Program-made: the position numbers and the translations under genes
Shown: positions 26,812 to 35,452 of the stretch, piece after piece
Layout of the letters: every line of letters begins with the position of its first letter
How positions within the stretch are numbered: position 1 is the first letter of the stretch
Notes under the pieces: model-generated
What the model saw: the letters and a program-made list of their open reading frames with translations, nothing else
What the model was told of the DNA's origin: nothing
Database searches by the model: none
DNA from: Crystallibacter permensis
GTDB taxonomy: Bacteria > Actinomycetota > Actinomycetes > Actinomycetales > Micrococcaceae
Length of the DNA: 64,000 nucleotides
Assembly: GCF_025960875.1 (NCBI RefSeq)
Contig: NZ_JAODLR010000001.1
Span: forward strand, 1 to 64,000
Direction of reading: 5' to 3'

Positions 26812-27651
26812 ATGGAAGGCTTGACGGAGCCGGACCTCGGTCCGGTAGGCAGCGTCCAGGGCGAGACGCCGGCACTGCGGCTGTTCGCCCTGCTGGAGTT
26901 CATCACCACGCGCGACCAGCTCTTCACCCTGCAGTCCCTGGTGGACCAGACCGGCATCCCGAAGCCCACCCTGCACCGCATGCTGCAGCAGCTGGAGGGC
27001 GCGGACTTGCTGATGCGCCAGAGCGACGGCAAGCACTACGGCACCGGCGCGCGGATGCGGCGGATGGCCGAGGACGTGCTGCTCAACGACACCCGGCATG
27101 GCTCCCGGCACGCGGTGCTGAAGAGCCTGGTGGACGAGATCGGCGAAAGCTGCAACATCACTGCGCTCTCCGGCAATGAGGTGATCTACCTGGACCGGGT
27201 GGAAACCACGGAGCCGCTGCGCATCCATCTGGGCCCGGGTTCCCGCGTGCCGGTGCACTGCTCGGCCAGCGGCAAGATGATCCTCTCCCAGTTCGGCCCC
27301 GCCCAGCGCGAGCGGGTGATCGCGATGCAGCCGCTGAAGGTTTTCACCCGGCATACGCAGACCAATCCTGCGCTGCTGGAGGAAGAGCTGCGGCAGATCC
27401 GGCTGGACGGCTACGCGCTGGACCGCGAGGAATTCCTCGACGGGCTGGTGTGCATCGCCGTCCTCGTGCCCAACACCACCACCCGCTCCAACATGTGCGT
27501 GGCGGTCCAGGCGCCCATTGTCCGGATGTCCTCGGAGGACCTGGTCCGCCTGCTCCCCTCGCTGCGCGCCGCGGCCGAAACGCTGGGCCGGATCGAAGAA
27601 CAGCAAATGTCCGATGGGCCCTCCCTCGCCCTCTCACTGGCAGGAGGATGA
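26812..27651 (+). CDS. IclR family transcriptional regulator
   Basis: The 279-residue protein has the IclR winged helix (LQSLVDQTGIPKPTLHRMLQ) and effector domain (VIYLDRVETTEPLRIHLGPG, PVHCSASGKMILS). A start ATG sits four bases behind AAGGAGG. It is divergent from xsc and heads the CobS/CobT-like genes: its stop overlaps the codon just before the cobS-like start. It probably controls the xsc promoter and its own operon in response to a taurine intermediate; this is inferred from position. Note that a second, MocR-type regulator accompanies the tpa operon. Confidence 0.9.
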   Translation: MEGLTEPDLGPVGSVQGETPALRLFALLEFITTRDQLFTLQSLVDQTGIPKPTLHRMLQQLEGADLLMRQSDGKHYGTGARMRRMAEDVLLNDTRHGSRHAVLKSLVDEIGESCNITALSGNEVIYLDRVETTEPLRIHLGPGSRVPVHCSASGKMILSQFGPAQRERVIAMQPLKVFTRHTQTNPALLEEELRQIRLDGYALDREEFLDGLVCIAVLVPNTTTRSNMCVAVQAPIVRMSSEDLVRLLPSLRAAAETLGRIEEQQMSDGPSLALSLAGG

Positions 27652-27653
27652 GC

Positions 27654-28622
27654 ATGGAGTTCCGCCCCGGCCTGATGGTCTCGGCCCGCGACGCCTTCGG
27701 CATCGACAGCGGCCTTATGGTGCCGATGTTCCCCGAGCCCAACGAGCACGTGCCGGAGCTCGATCCGGCCTACCGCTTCAACCATGACGTGACGCTCGCC
27801 CTGCTGGCCGGCTTCGCGCACAACCGGCGGGTGCTGCTCCAGGGGCTGCACGGCACCGGGAAGTCCACGCACATCGAGCAGGTGGCCGCCCGGCTGAACT
27901 GGCCGTGCATCCGGGTGAACCTGGACGGCCACATCAGCCGGCTGGACCTGGTGGGCAAGGACACCGTGGTGATCGAGGACGGCCGGCAGGTCACCCGCTT
28001 CCAGGAGGGCGTGGTGCCGTGGGCCCTGCAACAGCCCATGGCCCTGATCTTCGATGAGTACGACGCCGGACGGCCGGACGTCATGTTCGTCATCCAGCGA
28101 TTGCTCGAGCGCGACGGCTCCTTCACGCTGACCGACCAGAACCGCGTGCTGCGCCCGCACCCCGGCTTCCGGCTCTTCGCCACCTCCAACACGGTGGGGC
28201 TGGGCAACCTGAACGGGATGTACCACGGGGTCCAGCGGCTCAACCACGCGCAGATGGACCGCTGGAACATCGTGGCCTCGCTGAACTACCTCCCCGCCGC
28301 GGAGGAGATCGCCATTGTCCAGGCACGGGTTCCTTCCCTGGCGGACGGACCCGGCACGGCGCTGGTGTCGTCGATGGTGGAAGTGGCCAACCTGACCCGG
28401 CAGGGCTTCCTGGCCGGCGACGTGTCCACGCTGATGTCCCCGCGCACTGTGATCAGCTGGGCCGAGAATGTGGCGGTCTTCCGCGACCCGGCACTGGCCT
28501 TCCGGCTCTCCTTCGTCAACAAGTGCGACGAGTCGGAGCGGACCGTGGTGGCCGAATACTTCCAGCGCTGCTTCGACGCCGAGCTCGAGGAATCCTTTGA
28601 GCTCGCCCCCGCGTACGCCTAA
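27654..28622 (+). CDS. CobS-like AAA+ ATPase (MoxR superfamily)
   Basis: The 322-residue protein has Walker A LQGLHGTGKSTHIEQ (about 63-77), Walker B ALIFDEYDAGRPD, sensor motif FRLFATSNTVGLGN and an arginine-finger region, in the order of cobaltochelatase subunit CobS. ATG 27654 lies six bases after AGGAGG; an ATG at 27648 is too close to it. It is followed by a CobT-like VWA protein, so the pair should form a MoxR/VWA-type chaperone complex. No CobN large subunit is in the window, so cobalamin synthesis is unlikely here. The place next to xsc/iclR suggests maturation of an enzyme or transporter of the taurine block. Confidence 0.85.
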   Translation: MEFRPGLMVSARDAFGIDSGLMVPMFPEPNEHVPELDPAYRFNHDVTLALLAGFAHNRRVLLQGLHGTGKSTHIEQVAARLNWPCIRVNLDGHISRLDLVGKDTVVIEDGRQVTRFQEGVVPWALQQPMALIFDEYDAGRPDVMFVIQRLLERDGSFTLTDQNRVLRPHPGFRLFATSNTVGLGNLNGMYHGVQRLNHAQMDRWNIVASLNYLPAAEEIAIVQARVPSLADGPGTALVSSMVEVANLTRQGFLAGDVSTLMSPRTVISWAENVAVFRDPALAFRLSFVNKCDESERTVVAEYFQRCFDAELEESFELAPAYA

Positions 28623-28626
28623 CCGT

Positions 28627-30399
28627 ATGGTGACGGCTGATCGCACGGCGACCGCAGGCCGCACGGTGATGGCAGATCGCACAGTGACGGCAGATACCGC
28701 TGCCCGGCGCCGGCAGCAGCAGATCCGGCAGCTCTGCGCGGCCAGCATCCGCGCGCTGGCCGCGGACCAGGCCTTGGACTTCCGCGGCGACCACCTCTAC
28801 CGGGGCCGCAGCGTGCTCCCGCTGAACGCGCCGCACCTCTACCCTGACCATTCGTCCGACGGCTTCGGTTCCTTCCGCGGCGCCGCGGACGGGATGGCCC
28901 TGCGGCTGCTTCACTCCGACCCCGTGCTCCACGCCCGGCTGCGCCCTGCCGGCCAGACGGCCCGGCTGGTGTTCGAGCTGCTCGAGCAGTTCCGGACGGA
29001 GTCCCTGGCCAACCAGCCCGGGGTGGTGCGCAACCTGCGCCTGCGCCACGAGGCCTGGTCCACCCAGTTCCACCGCTCCGGCCTGACCGAGACGTCCCTC
29101 GGCCTGCTGCTCTACACGACGGCCCAGGTCTGCCGGTCCCGCGTGACCGGCGAGCCGGTGGTCGCCGAGACCGAGGACCTGATCGAGCAGACCCGCGGCA
29201 GGCTTTCGGCCCTGCTCGGCCCCGACCTGGCCCTGCTGCGGCGGACGCGCACCCGCCAGGCGGACTACGCCGAGCCGGCGCTGGCGATCGCCGTCGTTAT
29301 TGAATCCCTGGCCGACTCCGCGCAGGCGGACAACGACGGCGGCGCCGAACGCTCCGCGCGCAAGACCCGCGAGCAGTTCAGCCTGCTGGTGGATGCGGAA
29401 GAGGATGCCTGGCTGCCCGAGACCGCGGCCTCGGGGGCCAGCCCCACGCTGGCGGACGACGGCGGGGCCTACCGCGCCTTCACCACCGCCTATGACCGGA
29501 TCCAGCGCGCCGCCTCGCTGGTACGGCCCGAGCTCCTGCATGACTACCGGCGCCGGCTGGACAAGCGGATCGCGGACAGCGGCGTGAACGTGGCGCTGCT
29601 GGCGCGGCGGCTCGAGCCCTTGCTGTGCGTGCCGGTGACGTCGGGTTGGAACAGCGGGCAGGAAGAAGGAATGATCGACGGTGCCCGGCTCAGCCAGCTG
29701 GTCTGCTCCCCCGCCGAACGCCGCCTCTTCCAGACCGAGCGGCATGAGGCCAGGCCCGCCACCGTGGTCAGTTTCCTCATCGACTGCTCGGGCTCCATGA
29801 AGCAGCACGGCGAGGGCATCGCGGCCTACGTGGACGTTTTCCTGCGCGCGTTGGAGCGGATCGGGGTGGCCAGCGAGGTGCTTGGGTTCACCACCGGGGC
29901 GTGGAACGGCGGGAAGGCCGCGCGCGACTGGAAGCGTGCCCGCTCCCCGCGCCGCCCGGGCCGGCTCAACGAGGTCAACCACCTCGTCTTCAAGGACGCG
30001 GACACCAACTGGCGCAAGGCCCGGCCCGGCATCGCGGCACTTTTGAAGACCACCCTGTACCGGGAAGGGATCGACGGCGAGGCGGTCCAGTGGGCCGCGC
30101 GCCGGCTGGCCGACCGGACGGAAGAGCGTCGGATCCTGATTGTCCTCTCCGATGGCAGCCCGGCCGACGGCGCCACCGCACTGGCCAACGACGAACACTA
30201 CCTGCAGCAGCACCTCGCCAGCGTGGTCCGGGAACTGGAGGACGTCGGCGCGGTCAACGTCTTCGGCGTCGGCCTCGGACTGGACATGAGCCCGTACTTC
30301 TCCCGCTCGCTGATCCTGGACACGGAGCGGCTGGGCCAGCCCGAAGGCGTGCGCGAACTGCTCGGGCTGCTGGAGCGGTCGCTGCCGCCGCTGCGGTAG
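28627..30399 (+). CDS. CobT-like VWA-domain protein
   Basis: The 590-residue protein resembles CobT: a helical N-terminal part (RRRQQQIRQLCAASIRALA onward), a middle acidic linker and a C-terminal von Willebrand A domain. That domain has the MIDAS DCSGSMKQHGEG and a later VLSDGSPADGATA; the segment before it (EEGMIDGARLSQLVCSP) is CobT-typical. It probably binds the CobS-like ATPase and a metal-dependent client. The start is uncertain: ATG 28627 is 4 bp after the cobS stop but has no clear ribosome site. Its first 25 codons consist of imperfect ADRT repeats, so translation could begin later (ATG 28669). Confidence 0.8.
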   Translation: MVTADRTATAGRTVMADRTVTADTAARRRQQQIRQLCAASIRALAADQALDFRGDHLYRGRSVLPLNAPHLYPDHSSDGFGSFRGAADGMALRLLHSDPVLHARLRPAGQTARLVFELLEQFRTESLANQPGVVRNLRLRHEAWSTQFHRSGLTETSLGLLLYTTAQVCRSRVTGEPVVAETEDLIEQTRGRLSALLGPDLALLRRTRTRQADYAEPALAIAVVIESLADSAQADNDGGAERSARKTREQFSLLVDAEEDAWLPETAASGASPTLADDGGAYRAFTTAYDRIQRAASLVRPELLHDYRRRLDKRIADSGVNVALLARRLEPLLCVPVTSGWNSGQEEGMIDGARLSQLVCSPAERRLFQTERHEARPATVVSFLIDCSGSMKQHGEGIAAYVDVFLRALERIGVASEVLGFTTGAWNGGKAARDWKRARSPRRPGRLNEVNHLVFKDADTNWRKARPGIAALLKTTLYREGIDGEAVQWAARRLADRTEERRILIVLSDGSPADGATALANDEHYLQQHLASVVRELEDVGAVNVFGVGLGLDMSPYFSRSLILDTERLGQPEGVRELLGLLERSLPPLR

Positions 30400-30518
30400 C
30401 GGCCCGTGCCCGGAACAGACCACCTGTACCCCTTGGTGCCGCGAAAGCTTAAAGGTACAATCAAGTTCTGGCCCGGCCGCTCGAGCCGCCAGTAAATTCG
30501 TTGTTGGGGGAAATAACA

Positions 30519-31661
30519 ATGGCACGTCTATCAGGGCGCCTTCTATCCGCGCGCCTTCGCTCGTTTCCGGCTTTTGCCGTCGTCGGAGCCCTGGCCGTCA
30601 TGAGCCTTTCGGCCTGTTCGCCGGACGATTCCGTGGAGGCGGAAGTGGTCCGCGTCGTCGACGGCGACACGTTCGAAGCGCAGTACGGCGGAGCCACGAA
30701 AATGGTCCGCCTGCTGAATATCGACACTCCGGAAACGAAGCACCCGAACAAGATTGTGGAGTGCCAAGGTCCGGAGGCCACGGAGTTCCTGCAGAACAAG
30801 CTGCCGCCGGGATCAACCGTCACGCTGCGCTTCGACGAGGAGAAGACGGACAAATTCGACCGTGTCCTGGCAGCAGCATTTGTCGGCGACGAACTGGTGA
30901 ACGCCTCGATCGCCCGCGTCGGACTCGGCACGGCCGTAACGTTCGGCGCCAACGACAAGTACTACGACGACGTCAAGGCGGCCCAAGACGAGGCGGCGCA
31001 GAACAAGGCCGGGCTGTTCCAGGAAGGGCTCGCCTGCAGCCCTGCGGTCCTCGCGGAAGCGCAGATCGCTGCGCTTGCCGCACCGGTGGAGCCGGGGACC
31101 GCGGCGACGTCGGCCGAGATTGCGGCGGCGGCAGCCGCACTCGGAACGACCATTGCCGCGGCTTCAGCAGTAAAGGACCTCTTCAACGACGCGAAGGCCG
31201 CGGTGGTGGTCGCAGCTCTCGGCGCAGCGGCTGCCGCCGACTCCGAGAAGAAGCTGGGACGCTCCCTCACAACTGCCGAGACACAGCACAAGGCACTTGA
31301 GGGGCGCGCCGCCGACGTCAAGGCGGAGGAGAAGCGGAAGGCTGCTGCCGCCAAGGCCAAGGCTGCCGAGAAGAAACGGCTGGCAGAGGAGAAACGCCGC
31401 GCTGAAGAACGGGCGGAAAAAGCTGCGGCACAGGCAGCCGAGGAAGCCGCCGCACGCGCGGCTGCGGAGGCAGAGGCTGCCGCGCGGGCTGCCGCCGAAG
31501 CGGAAGCTGCTCGACGCGCCGCACCGCCTGCACCGGCTTACGAAGCACCGAAACAGCATAATGTCGCGCCGGCTCCGGCTCCTGCCCAGCAGGATCCCTA
31601 CCCCGGATACACCGGCCCCCGCTGCTACGCCCCGGGCGGTAAGACCTACACACCCTGCTAG
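30519..31661 (+). CDS. Thermonuclease (SNase)-domain lipoprotein with Ala/Lys/Glu-rich stalk
   Basis: The 380-residue protein begins with a signal peptide ending in a lipobox (VMSLSAC), then an SNase domain: VVDGDTFEA, VRLLNIDTPETKHP and RFDEEKTDKFDRVLAAAFV carry the expected Asp, Arg and Glu residues. It therefore probably cleaves DNA or RNA outside the membrane. A long Ala/Lys/Glu-rich segment (about residues 240-335) should form a coiled-coil or wall-spanning stalk. It ends in a short Cys-containing CYAPGGKTYTPC tail like those of other secreted actinobacterial nucleases. ATG 30519 follows GGGGGAAA. It stands alone, before a PH-domain gene 27 bp further on. Confidence 0.87.
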   Translation: MARLSGRLLSARLRSFPAFAVVGALAVMSLSACSPDDSVEAEVVRVVDGDTFEAQYGGATKMVRLLNIDTPETKHPNKIVECQGPEATEFLQNKLPPGSTVTLRFDEEKTDKFDRVLAAAFVGDELVNASIARVGLGTAVTFGANDKYYDDVKAAQDEAAQNKAGLFQEGLACSPAVLAEAQIAALAAPVEPGTAATSAEIAAAAAALGTTIAAASAVKDLFNDAKAAVVVAALGAAAAADSEKKLGRSLTTAETQHKALEGRAADVKAEEKRKAAAAKAKAAEKKRLAEEKRRAEERAEKAAAQAAEEAAARAAAEAEAAARAAAEAEAARRAAPPAPAYEAPKQHNVAPAPAPAQQDPYPGYTGPRCYAPGGKTYTPC

Positions 31662-31688
31662 CAAGTAATTACCTACGGGAGAAACCTC

Positions 31689-32063
31689 ATGATCGACTTC
31701 GCCAACGGCTCGCTCTTCAAACTCCAACCGGCCAACGTCCAGGATATTTTCGGCGACATCGAGCCGCTGCTCGTCCAGGGAGAAAACGCGATTGCCGCTT
31801 TCCGCGGGATCCGCGACTTCGTGGTCTTCACCGACAAGCGCCTGATCACGGTTAATATCCAGGGCATCACGGGCAAGAAGCGCGATTTCACATCGCTGCC
31901 CTACTCAAAGGTCCAGGCGTTCTCCGTGGAAACAGCCGGCACGTTCGACCTCGACGGCGAGCTTGACCTGTGGTTCAGCGGCCTCGGCAAGATCCGCCTC
32001 GAGTTCAAGGGAAACGTCAATGTACAGGGACTCTCGCAACTCATAGCCCAGTTTGTCCTGTAA
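31689..32063 (+). CDS. Bacterial PH-domain protein
   Basis: The 124-residue protein fits the bacterial pleckstrin-homology family: ILVQ-like opening, FRGIRDFVVFTDKRLITVN, GKKRDFTSLPYSKVQAFSVE, and FKGNVNVQGLSQLIAQF at the end. Such proteins are small cytoplasmic beta-barrels of unclear role. RBS: GGGAGAAACC. It ends two bases before the convergent dinB stop. Confidence 0.88.
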   Translation: MIDFANGSLFKLQPANVQDIFGDIEPLLVQGENAIAAFRGIRDFVVFTDKRLITVNIQGITGKKRDFTSLPYSKVQAFSVETAGTFDLDGELDLWFSGLGKIRLEFKGNVNVQGLSQLIAQFVL

Positions 32064-32065
32064 CT

Positions 32066-33139
32066 TCACCAGCCGCCACGCGTCGGCGTATGTCCCTTGC
32101 GGGCGTCGTCGGGCATCGTCATTTCGGCGCGCAGGCCCAGGAGCCGGATCGGCCGGCCCGGTTCGATTACGGCTGCTAGGTCCAGGGCCCGCGCGAGGAT
32201 TTCGTTCTTGTCGAATGTCTCGGGAATCTTCTTCGCGTGGGTCTTGGTGAAGAACGGCGCGTACCGGACCTTGAGGGTCAGCCCAATCACCGGCCGTCCT
32301 TCGGCCATAACATCCTCGAGGACTCGTACCGTCAGCTCCCTTACGGCCTCGTCCACCTGGGCGGGCTCGGTCAGGTCGCGCTGGAAGGTTGTTTCCCGGC
32401 TGTGCCCACGGGCGACCCACGGGGTGTCGTCCACAACGTTGGCGCCGTCCCCGCGTCCGAGCTCCGCGTACCAAGGACCCATCTTGGGGCCGAACTCCGG
32501 GACCAGGTCCTGGGGGTCGGCCGCGGCGAGCTCGGCGACTGTGTTGATGCCTAGTTTGGCCAGCCGGCCCGACACTTTGGGTCCAACACCCCACAGGTCC
32601 TTGGTGGGCCGGCTGCCCATGACGTCGAGCCAGTTCACGGCAGTGAGGCGAAAGACGCCAGCAGGCTTGCCGAAACCGGTGGCGACCTTGGCCCGGACCA
32701 GGGTGTCGCCGATGCCCACGCTGCAATGCAGCTGCGTCCGCTCGAAGACAGCGGCCTGAACTTGGCGGGCGTAGGCCTCCGGGTCTTCTGTCTCTGTGCC
32801 GACAAAAGCTTCATCCCAACCCAACACCTGCACGATGGCTCCGGACTGCGCGCGCAGGGTAGCCATCACCACTTCAGACGCCGCGAGGTAAGCCACCTGA
32901 TCGACCGGCAGGATCACAGCGTCGGGCACTTTCCGGGCCGCGATGCGTAGGGGCATTCCGGAGCCGACGCCGAACGCCCTGGCTTCGTAGGATGCGGTCG
33001 ACACCACGGCTCGTTCCGTGGGGTCGCCCCGGCCTCCGACAATGATCGGCTTGCCCGCAAGCTCCGGCCGCCGGAGTACCTCGACCGCAGCGATGAACTG
33101 GTCGAGATCGACGTGCAGTATCCAGGGGATTCCGCTCAC
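32066..33139 (-). CDS. dinB: DNA polymerase IV (DinB2-like)
   Basis: The 357-residue Y-family polymerase shows the palm motif HVDLDQFIAAVE (residues 9-20), the STASYEARAFGVGSGMP segment and the second catalytic pair in LGWDEAFVG. In Pol IV the residue after the phenylalanine of the first motif is an aromatic steric gate that excludes ribonucleotides; here it is Ile16. Mycobacterial DinB2 has an aliphatic residue there and readily uses ribonucleotides, so this copy may do the same. The thumb has helix-hairpin-helix-like LAKLGINTVAELAAADP. Its 3' end is duplicated at 36756-36938. Confidence 0.9.
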   Translation of the reverse strand: MSGIPWILHVDLDQFIAAVEVLRRPELAGKPIIVGGRGDPTERAVVSTASYEARAFGVGSGMPLRIAARKVPDAVILPVDQVAYLAASEVVMATLRAQSGAIVQVLGWDEAFVGTETEDPEAYARQVQAAVFERTQLHCSVGIGDTLVRAKVATGFGKPAGVFRLTAVNWLDVMGSRPTKDLWGVGPKVSGRLAKLGINTVAELAAADPQDLVPEFGPKMGPWYAELGRGDGANVVDDTPWVARGHSRETTFQRDLTEPAQVDEAVRELTVRVLEDVMAEGRPVIGLTLKVRYAPFFTKTHAKKIPETFDKNEILARALDLAAVIEPGRPIRLLGLRAEMTMPDDARKGHTPTRGGW

Positions 33140-33693
33140 GGCACCAGTCTGCCCTAAACATCCTTAGCAAGCATCAACTCTGCAGCGAGCTTGGCCGCGG
33201 ATCCTGCAATGTCCTGAGCATGGCGGTCCAAAATCGTACCGCTCGGGCTCCTCTTCCGGAACACCTCGAGACTTTAGGCGCCACCCAGCTCCTGACCGCT
33301 CCGACGTGTCTCGTAACTAACGGTGAACACACCGATTCACTAAGAAGGTTTCGAGACATAGTTACGAGTATCGCCGGACGTGGACGAACTCTCACGATGT
33401 CGTTTTCCGAAGGCGACTGCATTAGGTGTCCAAAGTCGCCTGCGCAGCTCTTCCGTGTCCGTCCGGGGAAGATCCGGCGGACGGTGGCAGAAGTCTTCGC
33501 TGCGACATTAGCCGCAGGGGGGCGCCGCTGCAAAAGGGATACCGCCGTGAACCCCGGCAGGCATGTATTCATGACGCTTTCCAGCTAGGGCCTCCGATAT
33601 CCCGCGCCGGTGCGGAAAGCACTGTCTCGATGTCGATTCCCTCAGGTCATGTCCCTCCCAGGCCATTCGTCTCGCGGGAGTCGACAGGCATTC
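33140..33693. other. Gene-free stretch with a 10-bp inverted repeat
   Basis: No reading frame here resembles a protein. The only clear structure is CTCGTAACTA (33310-33319) inverted as TAGTTACGAG (33359-33368) around 39 bases; it could be an operator pair, a terminator-like structure or a remnant of a mobile element. The dinB promoter should lie at the left edge. Confidence 0.4.
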
Positions 33694-34278
33694 TTAGCTC
33701 AATCGCTCCGGAGGGTGAAGATGTGCGCGTTCTCCGCCGTGGTCGAAGATGCTCAGGATCTCCACCGGCCCGTCGTGGGCAGCAACATGGTGCGGGACCA
33801 TGGTGGAGAACTCCGCGGCCTGCCCCTCGTGCACCAGAATGGTGCGGTCCCCGAGCAGCAGGCTGACGGTTCCCGACAAAACCGTGAACCACTCGCGGCC
33901 TGGATGCACGCTCCGGTCGATGTCGGCCATGGAGCGTTCGGGCGTGATGCGCATCTTGGCCACGGTGGTGCCGTTCGCCGAGTGCTCGCGTGAGAGCAGC
34001 CAGCTGGTCAACCCTTGTTGGTGTTCGGGCTCGGGGCGGATGACGACGTCCTCGTCCGATGTGGGCTCGACCAGCTGGTCAAGTGTGGTGCCAAGCGCCT
34101 TGGCCAGAGGTACCAGCTGGTCCAGGGCAATCCTGCGGTGGCCTGTTTCAATGCGGCTCAGCGTGGATGGACTTAGGAAGCAGCGTGCGGCAAGGGCGTC
34201 CAGAGACCAGCCCTTGGCCAGTCGCAAGCCCTTGATGCGTTGGCGAATTACAGTATCCATAGAAAGTTCTTGCGTCAT
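33694..34278 (-). CDS. XRE family regulator with C-terminal cupin
   Basis: The 194-residue protein has an HTH (IKGLRLAKGWSLDALAARCF then LSPSTLSRIETGHRRI) and a cupin sensor (VHPGREWFTVLSGTVSLLLG, PHHVAAHDGPVEILSIF). ATG 34278 is chosen because a TATACT -10 box ends seven bases before it, which would make a leaderless message; ATG 34260 is an alternative. A palindrome overlaps the start, suggesting autoregulation. It is divergent from a methyltransferase, 47 bp apart. Such regulators commonly control an adjacent methyltransferase or thioredoxin-reductase-like gene in actinobacteria. Confidence 0.85.
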   Translation of the reverse strand: MTQELSMDTVIRQRIKGLRLAKGWSLDALAARCFLSPSTLSRIETGHRRIALDQLVPLAKALGTTLDQLVEPTSDEDVVIRPEPEHQQGLTSWLLSREHSANGTTVAKMRITPERSMADIDRSVHPGREWFTVLSGTVSLLLGDRTILVHEGQAAEFSTMVPHHVAAHDGPVEILSIFDHGGERAHLHPPERLS

Positions 34279-34285
34279 ACGCAAG
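34269..34285. promoter_or_regulatory. Operator-like palindrome at the XRE gene start
   Basis: CTTGCG-TCATA-CGCAAG is a perfect 6-bp inverted repeat overlapping the presumed transcription and translation start of the XRE-cupin gene. It fits a repressor site acting on this gene and perhaps on the divergent methyltransferase. Confidence 0.55.
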
Positions 34286-34325
34286 AGTATATGCCACTGA
34301 AGCATTACCTGGTTACGCTTGATCC

Positions 34326-35195
34326 ATGACAAGTGAGCATTCACGCGGACACCACCACGGTCACCAGCAGGGCCGGCACAACGAGGCCCAGCAGTCGCAC
34401 GAACCGGGCCTGGCCGAAACGCTGGACCTCGATGCACTGCTGCTACATGAGCATCTGCAGGAAATCTTCGATTGGACCGCCAAACACCAGCCGGCTCCGG
34501 GCACCATTGTGGACCTGGGCGCGGGAACGGGCACCGGAACCCTCGGCCTGACGCGAACCTTTCCCCAGGCCAGCGTCGTGGCAGTCGATCAGTCCGAGTT
34601 CATGCTCGCCCACCTGGCCTCGGCGGTTGAGAAAAACCAGCTGTCGGACCGGGTTTCCACCCTTCAAGTGGACCTCGATGCCACATGGCCCGAACTTGCC
34701 GACATCGACCTGATTTGGGCGGCATCCTCAATGCACCACATGGGCGACCCGGCCAACATCTTGAGCCAGATCGGCAAAACGCTGGCACCGGGGGGCCTGC
34801 TGGTGGTCGTGGAAATGGATACTTTGCCGCGCCACCTGCCCGATGACCTTGGATTCGGCGCCCCGGGGCTCGAACAGCGCCTCCACGATGCTGTGGCGCT
34901 TGCTGGCTGGAACGCACACCCGGATTGGGCCCCGGCCATCCGGGAAGCTGGAATGGAGATCGCCGAACAGCGCACCTTTACTTACGCCACGGATGAAAAC
35001 CGGGAACTGATTGCGCACAACGCCCAGACGTTCCTCTCCAGGATGCGCACCAGCCTGGGAGACCCCCTGTCAGCGGAGGACCTTGCCACCATCGACCAGT
35101 TGCTTGATCCCCACGGCCCGCAGTCCCTGACCAGACGCACGGACCTGTCGATGCGCGGAAGCCGCACCGTGTGGGCCGCACGTCCGGGGCGCTAA
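34326..35195 (+). CDS. Class I SAM-dependent methyltransferase
   Basis: The 289-residue protein has motif I VDLGAGTGTGTLGL (about 62-75), acidic motif II VVAVDQSEFML, and post-motif LIWAASSMHHMGDP. The substrate is not evident. A His-rich N-terminus (GHHHGHQQGRH) is unusual and might bind metal. There is no ribosome site before the ATG, so it may also be leaderless. It is divergent from the XRE-cupin regulator and followed, after a regulator fragment, by a thioredoxin-reductase-like gene. Confidence 0.87.
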   Translation: MTSEHSRGHHHGHQQGRHNEAQQSHEPGLAETLDLDALLLHEHLQEIFDWTAKHQPAPGTIVDLGAGTGTGTLGLTRTFPQASVVAVDQSEFMLAHLASAVEKNQLSDRVSTLQVDLDATWPELADIDLIWAASSMHHMGDPANILSQIGKTLAPGGLLVVVEMDTLPRHLPDDLGFGAPGLEQRLHDAVALAGWNAHPDWAPAIREAGMEIAEQRTFTYATDENRELIAHNAQTFLSRMRTSLGDPLSAEDLATIDQLLDPHGPQSLTRRTDLSMRGSRTVWAARPGR

Positions 35196-35397
35196 GCTCC
35201 TCGCGCCGCAAGGGCCCGGCAGGCATCACGATGTCGTGCTCGCCGAGGCAGAGGCGGATCCTGCCCTTAAGTACGTACAGCCACCCGTAGCCCTCGTTGG
35301 GTTCTAAGATCCCCATTCTCGGATAGCCTCCCGGCGGAATCACAAGCTCGAATGCCTGAAGCCCCTCCGGACCATGGCCCAGCGGCAAGATCATCAT
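35196..35397 (-). pseudogene. XRE-cupin regulator, cupin fragment
   Basis: Read leftward, about 60 residues (LQAFELVIPPGGYPRMGILE, then YGWLYVLKGRIRLCLGEHDI) match the cupin part of another XRE-cupin regulator. Both the HTH before it and the end of the cupin after it are missing; the frame runs into the antisense of the methyltransferase gene. It is a remnant left by rearrangement. Confidence 0.65.
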
Positions 35398-35452
35398 CTC
35401 AAACTAGCGTCGGCACAAAGCGCGGCGAACAACTCGACTTGGAGCAAAACAT

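Noticed and set aside
24767-26824. 685-codon plus-strand frame
   Set aside because: It is antisense to xsc with no recognisable domain; xsc has full family motifs and a ribosome site.
27654-30399. Reading the CobS/CobT pair as cobaltochelatase for vitamin B12
   Set aside because: There is no CobN or any other cobalamin gene in the window, so the chelatase role is not supported here.
28516-30525. 669-codon minus-strand frame opposite the CobT-like gene
   Set aside because: The plus strand has MIDAS and CobT motifs; the minus frame is low-complexity Gly/Arg/Pro/Gln-rich.
33174-33588. Overlapping 123-133-codon frames in the gap after dinB
   Set aside because: Neither strand shows a domain, a ribosome site or typical codon composition.
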